A stretch of DNA of 64,000 nucleotides from Planctomycetota bacterium (GCA_020638835.1 JACKHV010000005.1:62001-126000); one strand, 5' to 3'; shown: positions 1 through 8,803, counted from the first letter of the stretch. Numbers and translations: made by a program. Notes: generated from the letters alone by a model not told the origin.

Positions 1-1687
1 CGCCGAGCTGTTCGATCAGCGTGAACACGACCGACTTGTGACCGAGCAGCGCCAACGCCACGGAGGTGCGCTCGAGCACGAGCGGGCGGAAGAGCAGGTT
101 CAGGCCGCTCGACTCCGTCGCGATCGGGCGCGACTTGTGGAACTGCATGGTCTCCTCGAGCTTCTCCGCGCTGCGCGACTCGCCCATCAAGCCGATGGCG
201 ACGAGCAGGTCGCCGCGCGCGCGGTCGCGTCGGCGGTAGTCCCACATGCGTTCTTCGAGCATCTCGCGGTGCTCGGAACCGCGCGCGAGCCCGAGGCCGA
301 TGCCATACCCACCGACGTCGTCCGGCGACTTCGTCTTCTCGGTCTCTTTCGCGAGCAGCTCGATCAGGTCGACGCTCGGCGCCTCGCCGTGTTCGAGCAG
401 CCCGCGCGCGTAGACGCCGAGCGCGAGTCCGGCCCACGGCTTGCCGCGGCTCGAACCGCGCTGAACGTAACCCGAGAGCTGCGCCTCGACGGCGTCGCGC
501 GCCGCGAAGGGATCGGGGCCGCTGCCGGGTCGCGAGCCGACCTGCGCGAGGGCGATCAGCGAGAAGAACTGCACCTGCTGGTCGCCCTGGCCCGACGACT
601 TGACGAGCGTGTCGCGCACGCGCTTGTCGAGCCCGTCCGCGTCGCAGTCGGCGAGCATGCCCAGCGCGAGCGCCGCGCTCTGCCGAACTTCGTTGCGCCC
701 GCCGCCGCCGCGCGCGAGCGCACGCCGTAGGCTGTCGACGACGAGCTCACGCCACTCGTCGTCGAGGTCCCGAGCCAGCTTGGCGAGCGACGTCGCGGCG
801 TGAGCGCGCGCGAGGATCTCGGTGCGCTCGGACTCGAAGCTGTCGAGAAGGAAGGCGACGAGCGCCTCGCGGGACGCGCTGGGCGGTAGCTCGGAGGCCG
901 CTTCCAGGTCCTGCCCGCCGGCTTCGATCGTGCAGAGGCCCAGCGCGAGCACGCAGGCCACTTGTTGGTCGCGCGACGCGCCCTTCTGCTGCAAGCCCTC
1001 GGCGAGGTGCAGCGCCGCGTAGCGCTTCGCCTCGGCGATGGGCGCGCGCTCCGCCCCGAGCCCGAGCGCGTAAGCGGCGACCGCGCGCATGCGGTACGGA
1101 ACGGACGACCGACGCGTCAGCGTGCGTCCTTGCTCGTCGTCGAGCAGCACGTGCGCGAGCGGCTGCAGCGCGTTCGGATCGGCGCACAGTCCGAGCGCGA
1201 GCACGGCGGACTCGGCGACGCGCGTCTGGCGCTGCTCGAGCTGTGAGCCGAGGAAGGCGACGAGGTCGCGACCTTCTGCGATCTCGCCCGCGGCGGCGGA
1301 ACCGATGCGGCCGAGCGCGATCAAGCTGGCGGAGCGCAGCTGGATCGGTTCGGAGCCCAAGGCGATCTCGACGAGCGCCGGCACGACTTCCGCCTGCAAC
1401 TGCGCGAGGTCCGGCGTCAGTTCCTTGCGCGGCACCGGCGTCTGCCCGGTCCCGAGGTAGTGGTCCTGGTCACCGCTCGACGTCGGCAGCTCGCGCACGT
1501 GGTCTGCGAGCCGCAGGTAGTAGGCCTCGTTCCAGTCCCACCAACGCTGCCAGCTGGTCAGGTTCTCGACGACCGGCGTCTCTTCCTCCGGATCGTCGAA
1601 GTTAGGCGCGGACCCGTCGGTCTGCGCCGTCGCCAGCGGCGCACAGCAGCAGACGACGAACGCGACCCGCTGAATCAGCGTCTTCAT
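1..1687 (-). CDS. Secreted HEAT-repeat protein, partial (C-terminus beyond window start)
   Basis: An open frame runs leftward from the ATG at 1685-1687 to the window edge without a stop, so the C-terminus is missing. It opens with a signal peptide (MKTLIQRVAF, then a small-residue stretch ending ATAQ) and is followed near residue 45 by a W-x-x-WW-x-x-NE motif. The rest is a long array of HEAT-like helical repeats with recurring ALG and LGLG patterns. HEAT arrays are protein-binding scaffolds and no catalytic motif is visible. It starts 4 bases after the stop of the neighbouring HEAT gene, so the two are probably cotranscribed. The whole plan matches the protein at 18597-20630, making them paralogues. 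Role unknown, probably extracytoplasmic. Confidence 0.8.
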   Translation of the reverse strand, partial: MKTLIQRVAFVVCCCAPLATAQTDGSAPNFDDPEEETPVVENLTSWQRWWDWNEAYYLRLADHVRELPTSSGDQDHYLGTGQTPVPRKELTPDLAQLQAEVVPALVEIALGSEPIQLRSASLIALGRIGSAAAGEIAEGRDLVAFLGSQLEQRQTRVAESAVLALGLCADPNALQPLAHVLLDDEQGRTLTRRSSVPYRMRAVAAYALGLGAERAPIAEAKRYAALHLAEGLQQKGASRDQQVACVLALGLCTIEAGGQDLEAASELPPSASREALVAFLLDSFESERTEILARAHAATSLAKLARDLDDEWRELVVDSLRRALARGGGGRNEVRQSAALALGMLADCDADGLDKRVRDTLVKSSGQGDQQVQFFSLIALAQVGSRPGSGPDPFAARDAVEAQLSGYVQRGSSRGKPWAGLALGVYARGLLEHGEAPSVDLIELLAKETEKTKSPDDVGGYGIGLGLARGSEHREMLEERMWDYRRRDRARGDLLVAIGLMGESRSAEKLEETMQFHKSRPIATESSGLNLLFRPLVLERTSVALALLGHKSVVFTLIEQLG

Positions 1688-1691
1688 CGAC

Positions 1692-2858
1692 TCAGTCCGC
1701 GAGCTCCGCGCTGGCCTTCTTCCACCAGTCGCGCCACTTCTTGATCGCCTTCGCGCGCTCCGACTCCGAGCCGCCCGGGTCGAAGCCGAAGCTGCGCCCC
1801 GTGATCGCGCGCAGGCTGAGCATCGCTCGCTCGCGCACCGCCGTCTCGGGATCCTCGAGCGTGCGGATCAGCGGCTCCACCGCGTCGACCGCCGCCAGGT
1901 CGCCGAGCGCGCCGGCCGCGGCCATGCGAACCCAGATGTCTTCGTCCTCGAGCAGCGGCACGAGGTGCGGCACGACCGCCGGGTCGCCGCTCTCGGCGAG
2001 CGCCTGCACCGCGTTCCAGCGCACCGCGGAGTCCTCGCTGTTCAAGTCGTCGAGCGCGACCTGCCAGGCGGGTCCGGCGTCGAGCTCGTCGTCGGTCGTC
2101 GCGGGCACGAGCGCGCCGGAGTGCACCAGGTCCTCGAGCGCGGAGAGGCGGTCGGCGAGCGCTGCGAAGTGCTGCTTCTCCTCGAGCGCGGCGACGAGCA
2201 TCGTGTCGAGTCGCGACTGCAGTTCCTCGTCGGTCGCGTGCAGGTCGGCATCCATCGCGCGCATCGTCGTCTCGATCGATGCGAGGCGTTCGCGGCTCGC
2301 GGCGAGGGACTCGTTCAGCTCCCGCAGCTTGCCGGTCAGCTCGATCGTCACGACGTCGAACTTCTTGGTGAGGTCGGTCTCGAGTTCGTCGAGATTCCCC
2401 GCCACGCCCGCCACCATGCCGTCCATGCGACCCGAGAGGTGCGCGAGCTTGCGGTCGAGACCCGCGTGACCGTCGCGCAGGTTCTGCTTCTGCAAGTTCG
2501 ACTCCTCCATCAAGCGCAGCATCCCGAGCGCGCCGCCCGCCAGCGCGAGCACGGCGATGAAGAGCGCGAGCCCCGCGAACACCGCGCTGCCGCGGCCGGA
2601 GCGCGGGACCGGCGCAGCGGCGCGATCGGTTGCAGCGTGCGGGGTGCCCTCCTGCACGGCGAGCAGCGACGGCGGCACCGGGATCGCCTGCGTGTCACCC
2701 GGGTCGTGGATGGCCCCTTGGCCGCCCATGGCGGCGTCGCACGCGGCGCAGACGACGCGCCCCTTGCGTCGGAAGGCCCGCCCGTCCGCCAGGTGTCCCA
2801 CCGGCACGGATTCGTTGCAGAGGTCGCAGAAGAGGATGTCCATCGTCGGGCTCGCCAT
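1692..2858 (-). CDS. Zinc-ribbon, single-TM, coiled-coil and HEAT-repeat protein
   Basis: This 388-residue protein has four visible parts. A short zinc-ribbon-like N-terminus has paired cysteines C11/C14 and C37/C40. A linker is followed by one transmembrane helix at about residues 91-115. A helical coiled-coil-like stretch spans roughly 120-245. HEAT repeats at about 265-385 end in a W-x-x-WW motif preceded by FGFDP, which recurs as FGYDP in the lipoprotein at 3431-4051. The topology suggests a cytoplasmic zinc ribbon and an extracytoplasmic HEAT domain joining signals across the membrane, but that is inference. It is the first gene of a leftward pair with the HEAT gene ending at 1. An internal ATG at 2843 is an alternative start but would still keep the cysteines. 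Confidence 0.8.
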   Translation of the reverse strand: MASPTMDILFCDLCNESVPVGHLADGRAFRRKGRVVCAACDAAMGGQGAIHDPGDTQAIPVPPSLLAVQEGTPHAATDRAAAPVPRSGRGSAVFAGLALFIAVLALAGGALGMLRLMEESNLQKQNLRDGHAGLDRKLAHLSGRMDGMVAGVAGNLDELETDLTKKFDVVTIELTGKLRELNESLAASRERLASIETTMRAMDADLHATDEELQSRLDTMLVAALEEKQHFAALADRLSALEDLVHSGALVPATTDDELDAGPAWQVALDDLNSEDSAVRWNAVQALAESGDPAVVPHLVPLLEDEDIWVRMAAAGALGDLAAVDAVEPLIRTLEDPETAVRERAMLSLRAITGRSFGFDPGGSESERAKAIKKWRDWWKKASAELAD

Positions 2859-3014
2859 GTCCTAGTTAAGCTGGATCGGGGCTGGAGGACCTGCAAAGCA
2901 GGGACCACCGAGATGCCCCGCGGAGCATTTCTCCAGGGATCGCGGTCCCGTCCCAGGCCCCCCGAGGGGCGCAGGGCTGGACCCCTGCCAGGCATCATGT
3001 AGGCTCTTCGGATC

Positions 3015-3434
3015 GTGCGACAAGATCAACTCGGCATTCCGACCGCGCTCGCCGCGGACCTCGATCGCAAGGGACACGAGTTCCTGGCGGAGTTCCTGCG
3101 GGCCCACGTGCGGCGCCATCCGCGCAACCTGGACGCGCTGGCCGAGCTGGGACACGCGCTGACCAAGCTCGGTCGACTGGACGAGGGCCTCGAGGTGGAT
3201 CGGCAACTCGTGCGTCTGGTTCCCGACAATCCGACCGTGCACTACAACCTGGCCTGCTCGCTCGCCCTGCTGAACCGCAAGGACGACTCGCTCGACGCCC
3301 TCGAAGCCGCGGTCGACCTGGGCTACGCGGACACGGCCTTCCTGCTCGCTGACGACGACCTGGTCGTCCTGCGTGGCGAGCTGCGCTTCGAGCGCCTGCT
3401 GCGCCGACTCGAGGCCGGCGCGCCGGCGCGCTAG
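3015..3434 (+). CDS. Small TPR-repeat protein
   Basis: This 139-residue protein starts at a GTG (3015). It holds two or three tetratricopeptide-like helix pairs (NLDALAELGHALTKLGRLDE, then TVHYNLACSLALLNRKDDSL) and a C-terminal end-cap (DDDLVVLRGELRFERLL) that often closes short bacterial TPR proteins. No signal peptide or membrane segment is seen, so it is probably cytoplasmic and binds a partner protein. It is divergent from the zinc-ribbon HEAT gene across a 156-base gap that should hold both promoters. Its stop overlaps the stop of the convergent lipoprotein gene within a shared CTAG. Confidence 0.7.
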   Translation: MRQDQLGIPTALAADLDRKGHEFLAEFLRAHVRRHPRNLDALAELGHALTKLGRLDEGLEVDRQLVRLVPDNPTVHYNLACSLALLNRKDDSLDALEAAVDLGYADTAFLLADDDLVVLRGELRFERLLRRLEAGAPAR

Positions 3435-4051
3435 CGACGGACCAGCGGGTCGCTCTGGCGCTTGGCCCACCACTCGCGCCACTCGTTGACCGCCGTCTCG
3501 CGGGCGATGCCCTCGGACTGCGGGTCGTAGCCGAAGCGCTGATGCGTGGCCTCGTAGAGCGCCTGAGCACAGAGCGCGCGGATCATCACGCGCTCGTCCT
3601 CGAGGCCGTCGATCAGGTGCGGCACCATGCTCCAGTCGCCGAGGCGCAAGAGCGTGCGCGCGCGCTCCAGAGCGAGATCGATTTCGCTCTCCGGCGGCCA
3701 CGGGATCTCGCGCAGCGGACCGACGAGGCGGCTGTCCCCCGTCGCGCCGAGGGCCGCGAGGGCCGAACCGGCGACGTCCATGCGCGGATCGCTGACCATC
3801 GCCAGCAGGGTCGGGTACGCCGGCTCGCCGACGGAGGCGAACCAGTGGATCATCTCGATCCGCTCGTAGCCGTGCGTCCACGGCAAGCGCTCGGCCTGCT
3901 GCTCGATCTCCTGCGCCAGCATCGGCGAGGGCTCGAGCCACGGACCCGCGGCCGCCCGCGTGGGGTGGTTGGGGTCGCCCTCCGTCACGCAGGACGCGAG
4001 GGAGAGGACGCTGAGGGCGCAAGCGGCGAAGAGGAGCGAAGTCGGCTTCAT
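3431..4051 (-). CDS. HEAT-repeat lipoprotein
   Basis: The frame is open from 4099, but the start at 4051 gives a proper type II signal peptide: MKPTS, a hydrophobic stretch, then lipobox LASC with Cys21. The mature part (about 185 residues) contains two to three HEAT repeats and ends with FGYDP followed by W-x-x-WW, the signature also found at the end of the 1692-2858 protein. The two are probably related HEAT modules delivered to the envelope by different anchors. It is convergent with the TPR gene and lies downstream of the VWA gene. Substrate or partner unknown. Confidence 0.75.
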   Translation of the reverse strand: MKPTSLLFAACALSVLSLASCVTEGDPNHPTRAAAGPWLEPSPMLAQEIEQQAERLPWTHGYERIEMIHWFASVGEPAYPTLLAMVSDPRMDVAGSALAALGATGDSRLVGPLREIPWPPESEIDLALERARTLLRLGDWSMVPHLIDGLEDERVMIRALCAQALYEATHQRFGYDPQSEGIARETAVNEWREWWAKRQSDPLVRR

Positions 4052-4213
4052 GGGATCGGACTCGGATCGAAGGCGGAGGCGGAACGCCGCACGGCGCACT
4101 CACCGCAGCCTTCATCGGCCCTCCTCCGTCCGGGCCTGAAGAACCCGCGGGCGGCGTTCCGAAAGCAGGAAGCGGAAAGTTCTTCCCGGTCGGCGTCGCG
4201 GCCGGCGAGGCCC

Positions 4214-6778
4214 TCAGGACGGCTCGGACGGGCCGGCGAGCAGCGTCCAGAGGGCGCTCCCGAAGACCGCCGCGAGGCCCAGGCCGAGCATCCACCACGC
4301 GGCGGGGTGCGGTCCGCTGCCCTCCGGCGCCGCGTCGCGGAAGGCCTCGGGCGCGCGCGGTACGCGCACGGCGCGGCGCGCCTCCGGCAGGAAGGCGGCG
4401 CCGCCGAGCCCGGCGAGCGGGAGGACCAGCGGCGGCTCGGCCGAGCGCAGGACGAGTGGTCCCGACTGCGCGGCGAGCGCGAGCTCGCCGGGCCACGCGC
4501 CGGTCCGCGTGTCCGAGAGGTCGCGTCCCGAGGCGGCGAAGGGCAGCGCGACGAGCACGGTGCCGACGCGCTCGCGTGCCGCGGGTTCGAGCGCGCGAAG
4601 TGACGCGACATCGCGCCACACCTCGAGCTCGAGCAGGGCGGGCAAGTCGTGCCCGCAGCCGGTCAACAGGAGTCGATCCTGGTCGACGCGGGCCGCGAGC
4701 GCGACGTCGCGTTGCGCGCCCCGAGCGAGCGCGCGCCACAGCGGCGCGAGATCGGTCGCACCGAGCTGACCAGCCCAACCGTCGCCCGGCCGCGTGGCCA
4801 AGGCGGCGGTCGAGCCGCCGGCTGCGCGCACGATCGCGAGCAAGGGCGCACCGTCCGGCGCGGCCCACAACACGCCGGCACCCGCGCGGTCGACGCAGCG
4901 CACGGCGCGCGCGAGTTGCACCTCGACGCGAAAGGCGTCGGCGAGCGCGCGCGCTTCGGCGGGTTCGTCGGGACGCGCGGGCAAGGCGCGCGCCGCGTCG
5001 CCTTCGAGCGTGCGTTCGGCGCCGACCTCCTCGCGGAAGAGTTCCGTCAGCTCGTCGAAGTCCTCCGCGCGCGCGAGACGTCCGCCGGGACCGACGAGCA
5101 ACGAGAGGAAGGACTCGTCCGCGGCGGGACCGGCCGCGAGGGCGCTGAGCTCGCGGTGCGTCGCGCGGAAGCTCTCGCGGATGCGTTCCGCGCGCTCCGC
5201 GGGGCGCAAGGCGTCGTCCTCGCGACCGTCGGAGAGCAGCACGACCGTGGCGCGCTCGACGGGAGCGTCGAGCCGACTGCGCCCGACGACGTCGAGGCAG
5301 TCGAGGATCTCCGTCGCGCCGCCGCGCACATCGACGGCGCGCAAGCGCGCGAGCGACTCCTCGTCCGCGCGCTCGTTCGCTTCGGCGAGGATCACGCGCG
5401 GCCCGAGCGCGTTCGAGAAGAGCTGCAGCACGACGCGGTCCGCGTCCGCGACGAGCGGCAACAGGCCTTCGAGCGCCCGGCGCACGGCAGCGAAGGGTTC
5501 ACCGCGCATCGAGCCGGAACCGTCGACGAGGAACAGGCGCTCGACGGGCGGACCGCTCGGGTCCGCGGCCTCGAGCGGAGACCAAGCCGCGACGCGCGAC
5601 GCTTCCGGACCGCGCGGGCGCTCGAGCCACGACCAGCCGCCGCAGCGGAACCACCCGCCGCCGCGCGCGAGCACGGCTTCGATCGTCGCGTGCGGCAGCC
5701 GGTCGGCGGCGAGGTCGAAGGTGCAGACGAGGTCGAGGTCCGTCGGCAGCGGATCCAGCGCGCGCGGCGTGCGCACGATCCAGTCGATGCCGGGCGTCGC
5801 GCCGTCGAGCCACGCGCGCAGGGCGTCGAGCTCCGACTCGGGCGCCACGGCGAGCGCGACGCGCGCGTCACCGACTCGACTCGCGGCTTCGGCGACGTCG
5901 TTCTCGGGCAGCGGATCGCCGGAGCGCAACGCGCCGGGGCCGCGCAGCTCGAGGCGCGCGCGCAGCACGATCGCACCGCTGCGCGCGACGCCGAGCGGGA
6001 TGGTGAGGCGTTGGATCGAAGCGTCGTCCGGCCACGCGAGCTCGGTCGAGGAGGTCGAGGCGCCCGACGCGTCGCGGTAGTCGCAGACGAGCTTCAGTTC
6101 GGAACCCGCGCTCCAACGCGCCGCGCCCTCGGCGCCGGAGTCGAGCGACCACTCGAGCGCGGCGGAGAGCGGCGCGCCCGGCTCGACCGCGGTCGGCAAG
6201 CGCAGCGCGTGGATGCGCGCGTCGGGCAGGCTCGGCGCGGGCAACGCTTCGAAGCGCACGTCGACGCCGTGCCCCGCGAGCTCGGCGAGCAAGTCGGACG
6301 CATCACGACCGCGCTGCGTTCCGTCTCCGACGACGAGCAGGCTCCCGGGCGGACGACCGGGCGTGAGCAGAGCCGCTCGCGCGAGCTCGAGGCCGGCGGC
6401 GAGGTCGCACGCCGCGCTCTTCTCCGGCGGGCCGAGCGGCGCGTCGCCGCGGGCGAGACGCGCGAGCGACTCGCGCGGATCGCCGGGCGGCAGCCACCAG
6501 CGCGCGCCGCGGTCGAAGAGTCCGACCGCCAGCTCCGCGCCCTCCGCCTCCGCCGCCGCGGCTTCGCGCGCCACGAGCCGCGAGAGGTGTCCGGCGTAGC
6601 CCGGCTCGCGCCGACGCACGGGCGCGGACGCGTCGACGAGCACGCACGCGAGCCGCGGCAGCTCGAGGACTTCGCCGCGCGGGCGCGGCCAAGCGAGCCA
6701 GGCCGCTGCGAGCAAGCACAGCACGCCCAACCAGCCGACGCTGGCCGCGGGCCGGCCGCGCCGCTCAGCCGCGCGCAC
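4214..6778 (-). CDS. Membrane-anchored von Willebrand factor A domain protein
   Basis: The start is set at the GTG at 6776-6778, which overlaps the mnmA stop (GTGCGCGCGGCTGA); farther upstream the frame runs antisense-like into mnmA. The resulting 854-residue protein has an N-terminal transmembrane helix (about 14-31) and a C-terminal one (WWMLGLGLAAVFGSALW). A central VWA domain has the metal-site motif DGSGSM at D419, S421 and S423. The N-terminal third has a VWA-like fold pattern without a clear metal motif. This plan resembles BatA/BatB-like and planctomycetal VWA membrane proteins that act as adhesion or complex-assembly platforms. The translational overlap with mnmA suggests coupling, though no functional link to tRNA modification is obvious. 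Confidence 0.75.
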   Translation of the reverse strand: MRAAERRGRPAASVGWLGVLCLLAAAWLAWPRPRGEVLELPRLACVLVDASAPVRRREPGYAGHLSRLVAREAAAAEAEGAELAVGLFDRGARWWLPPGDPRESLARLARGDAPLGPPEKSAACDLAAGLELARAALLTPGRPPGSLLVVGDGTQRGRDASDLLAELAGHGVDVRFEALPAPSLPDARIHALRLPTAVEPGAPLSAALEWSLDSGAEGAARWSAGSELKLVCDYRDASGASTSSTELAWPDDASIQRLTIPLGVARSGAIVLRARLELRGPGALRSGDPLPENDVAEAASRVGDARVALAVAPESELDALRAWLDGATPGIDWIVRTPRALDPLPTDLDLVCTFDLAADRLPHATIEAVLARGGGWFRCGGWSWLERPRGPEASRVAAWSPLEAADPSGPPVERLFLVDGSGSMRGEPFAAVRRALEGLLPLVADADRVVLQLFSNALGPRVILAEANERADEESLARLRAVDVRGGATEILDCLDVVGRSRLDAPVERATVVLLSDGREDDALRPAERAERIRESFRATHRELSALAAGPAADESFLSLLVGPGGRLARAEDFDELTELFREEVGAERTLEGDAARALPARPDEPAEARALADAFRVEVQLARAVRCVDRAGAGVLWAAPDGAPLLAIVRAAGGSTAALATRPGDGWAGQLGATDLAPLWRALARGAQRDVALAARVDQDRLLLTGCGHDLPALLELEVWRDVASLRALEPAARERVGTVLVALPFAASGRDLSDTRTGAWPGELALAAQSGPLVLRSAEPPLVLPLAGLGGAAFLPEARRAVRVPRAPEAFRDAAPEGSGPHPAAWWMLGLGLAAVFGSALWTLLAGPSEPS

Positions 6779-7898
6779 CCGCCTCCCCCGCGCCGGCGAG
6801 CGCGCGACGAGTCGCGCCGATCCAGCCGCCGCCGAGCAAGCGATCGCCGTCGTAGAAGGCCGCGCCCTGGCCCGAAGCCACGGCGAGCTGCGGTTCGTCG
6901 AACTGCACCGTCGCGCTGCCGTCCGCCTCGACGCCGATCGTCGCGAGCGCCGGCGTGCAGTGGTAGCGGTACTGGACGCGCGCACGGAGCTCGCCGCCCT
7001 GTGGCACGTCGAAGCCGATCCAGTTCAGCTCGTTCACCTGCATCGAGGTGAAGGTCGCCTCGTCGCCCGTGCCGAGCACGACGCGTCCGTCGTCGGGGTG
7101 CACCTCGACGACGTAGAGCGGCGTGCCCCCGCCGACGCCGTGCCCGCGACGCTGACCGATCGTGAAGTGTTCCGTGCCTTCGTGCGTGCCGAGCAGCTTG
7201 CCGCTCGTGTCGACGAGCGTGCCCGGGTGCAGTTCCACGCCCTCTTCCTCGAGTAGCTTGCGGTAGTCGTTCGACGGCACGAAGCAGATCTCTTGGCTAT
7301 CGCGCTTCGCCGCCGTGCGCAGCCCGGCCTCGGCCGCCAGCGCGCGCACTTCCGACTTCTGCATGCCGCCGAGCGGCAGGTGCGTGCGCGCCAGGTTCGC
7401 CTCGGCGACGCAGAACAGCTGGTACGACTGGTCCTTCGTGTGGTCGACGCCGCGCCGCACGTGCGGACGGCCGTCCACCATCTCGATCCGCGCGTAGTGC
7501 CCGGTCGCGACGCCCTCGCAGCCGAACTCGTCCGCGAAGCGCATCAGCGCGTCGAGCTTCAGGTCACGGTTGCAGACCGCGCACGGGTTCGGCGTGCGCC
7601 CGGCCGAGTACTCCTTCAAGAAGTAGTCGATGATCACCCGGAACTCGCGCTTCAGGTCCACCGCGTGGAACGGGATGCCGAGCTTCGCCGCGACCATCCG
7701 CGCGTCCCGCGCGTCCGAGACCGAGCAGCACGCCTTCTTGCACGACTCCGCCTCGTCCACCTTCACGCCGTTGCGCATGAAGAGCCCCACGAGCTCCTTC
7801 CCCTCCCGCTGGAGCATCCAGGCAGTGACGGTCGAGTCCACGCCGCCGGACATGGCGACGACGAGGCGCTGAGCGTTGCGGGGGTCGGGGGTGTGCAT
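6765..7898 (-). CDS. mnmA: tRNA-specific 2-thiouridylase MnmA
   Basis: MnmA installs the 2-thio group on uridine-34 of glutamate, glutamine and lysine tRNAs, taking sulphur from a persulfide relay. The 377-residue length fits the family. The PP-loop SGGVDST is at 17-23, the catalytic cysteine lies in NPCAVCN (C106, with C109), and the second catalytic cysteine in ICFVPS is C205. The ATG at 7898 puts the PP-loop 17 residues in, as usual; the frame open farther upstream is read out of the hairpin repeat at 7942-8040 and is not coding. The partner enzyme MnmG is encoded at 26011-27945. The 3' end overlaps the VWA gene. Confidence 0.95.
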   Translation of the reverse strand: MHTPDPRNAQRLVVAMSGGVDSTVTAWMLQREGKELVGLFMRNGVKVDEAESCKKACCSVSDARDARMVAAKLGIPFHAVDLKREFRVIIDYFLKEYSAGRTPNPCAVCNRDLKLDALMRFADEFGCEGVATGHYARIEMVDGRPHVRRGVDHTKDQSYQLFCVAEANLARTHLPLGGMQKSEVRALAAEAGLRTAAKRDSQEICFVPSNDYRKLLEEEGVELHPGTLVDTSGKLLGTHEGTEHFTIGQRRGHGVGGGTPLYVVEVHPDDGRVVLGTGDEATFTSMQVNELNWIGFDVPQGGELRARVQYRYHCTPALATIGVEADGSATVQFDEPQLAVASGQGAAFYDGDRLLGGGWIGATRRALAGAGEAGARG

Positions 7899-7941
7899 GG
7901 GGTCGGTCGAGGGCCGGGAGAACGCGCATGGTAGCAGGCGA

Positions 7942-8040
7942 TACCGTGCCGCAACTGTTTCGTTCACGAAGCGCGTGGAGCCGGCGCCCTGTGGGCGCCG
8001 GCTCCACGCGCTTCGTGAACGAAACAGTTGCGGCACGGTA
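7942..8040. repeat. Perfect 48-bp hairpin repeat (REP-like), copy 1
   Basis: Arms 7942-7989 and 7993-8040 are exact reverse complements, separated by only three bases (TGT). The arm begins TACCGTGCCGCAACTGTTTC. It lies between mnmA and the HicA-like gene and close to the start of mnmA. A second, slightly diverged copy is at 18246-18356 and a single degraded arm is at 20630-20663, so this is a dispersed family rather than a gene-specific terminator. A candidate mobiliser is the REP-associated tyrosine transposase at 32154-32852. Confidence 0.9.
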
Positions 8041-8066
8041 CGTTCTTCGACGGCACGGTTCTGCCG

Positions 8067-8318
8067 CTACAGGCCCTTCAGTGCGCGTTTCATCTCCTCC
8101 AGCACACCGAACTGACGAGCCATCTTCCGCACGTGCCCGCGTTCGATCTCCGCTCGATCACCCGCACCGTGTTCGCCTTGCGGCAGGTAGAAGACCGCGC
8201 CACCTTTCGGCGGATACACATGCCAGCGATGCTGCCCTTCCACCCAACGACAACCGGGAAGGCACTCGTCCAACGCCTTCCGGATCTTCTTGAGTCGAAC
8301 TCGACCCGATGACGCCAC
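8067..8318 (-). CDS. HicA-like toxin candidate (small basic protein)
   Basis: This 83-residue basic protein starts at a GTG that overlaps the preceding stop by one base (TAGTG). It has a pattern close to HicA mRNA interferases: an N-terminal helix (LKKIRKALDE), a GQHRWHVYPP strand with a central His like the HicA catalytic histidine, and a C-terminal HVRKMARQFG helix. HicA cleaves mRNA and is held in check by HicB. Tight coupling to the 161-residue gene upstream, whose N-terminal part resembles HicB, supports a toxin-antitoxin reading. Similarity is by eye and weak; it could be another small two-gene module. Confidence 0.45.
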   Translation of the reverse strand: MASSGRVRLKKIRKALDECLPGCRWVEGQHRWHVYPPKGGAVFYLPQGEHGAGDRAEIERGHVRKMARQFGVLEEMKRALKGL

Positions 8319-8803
8319 TAGGCTGCGAGGACCGGGCTGGAGTCGACCTCATTGCCCCCAGTCCCCAGATGCGAGAGGTCGACGACCTCGAATCGCACCT
8401 GCCGGTCGGCATCGCCGGTCTCGAGGGCGGGGTCTTCGTATCGCCCGCTGCGCACCACCTCGACCGCGCCTCGCCACAGCTCGGTCATCCGGTCTTCCGT
8501 CGAGCCGAGGAACACCTCGCACTTCGCCCGAAAGTCATCGATGGAGTTCGCTTCGGCCGCGAGATCGAAGAGCACCTCCGTCCACGACTTGCGGAACTCC
8601 ACATACGCGACCCCTCGATCGTTGCCGCCGCCGGCAATACCGACCGGCGCAACACCCGAGATCCAGGCTTCTTCGCGATCGTCGACCCTCTCGATTTCGA
8701 GGAGAGCCCGACCGTTCATCCTGACGCCGGCCAGGAACCCGTCGCCTGCGACGAGCTGGCGGAAGGAGAAAAGTAGCGGCAGGGACGTGAGCGGATCTTG
8801 CAT
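8318..8803 (-). CDS. HicB-like antitoxin candidate
   Basis: The ATG at 8801-8803 is chosen because GAAGG lies about 8 bases upstream; the frame is open from 8845. The 161-residue product has a two-strand start, a RMNGRALLEIERVDD segment, a GGG motif and an EFRKSWTEVLFDLAAEA helix, which recalls the partial RNase-H-like fold of HicB antitoxins. No C-terminal ribbon-helix-helix or HTH is evident. It precedes and overlaps the HicA-like gene, the HicB-before-HicA order. Position beside a restriction-modification operon fits a defence or stabilisation role. Confidence 0.4.
   Translation of the reverse strand: MQDPLTSLPLLFSFRQLVAGDGFLAGVRMNGRALLEIERVDDREEAWISGVAPVGIAGGGNDRGVAYVEFRKSWTEVLFDLAAEANSIDDFRAKCEVFLGSTEDRMTELWRGAVEVVRSGRYEDPALETGDADRQVRFEVVDLSHLGTGGNEVDSSPVLAA

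Noticed and set aside
2862..4868. A 668-codon minus-strand frame crossing the TPR and lipoprotein genes
   Set aside because: Arg-rich shadow frame spanning three real genes; no start signal or domain.
4649..7051. An 800-codon plus-strand frame
   Set aside because: Antisense to the VWA and mnmA genes; low-complexity Arg/Glu/Ala product.
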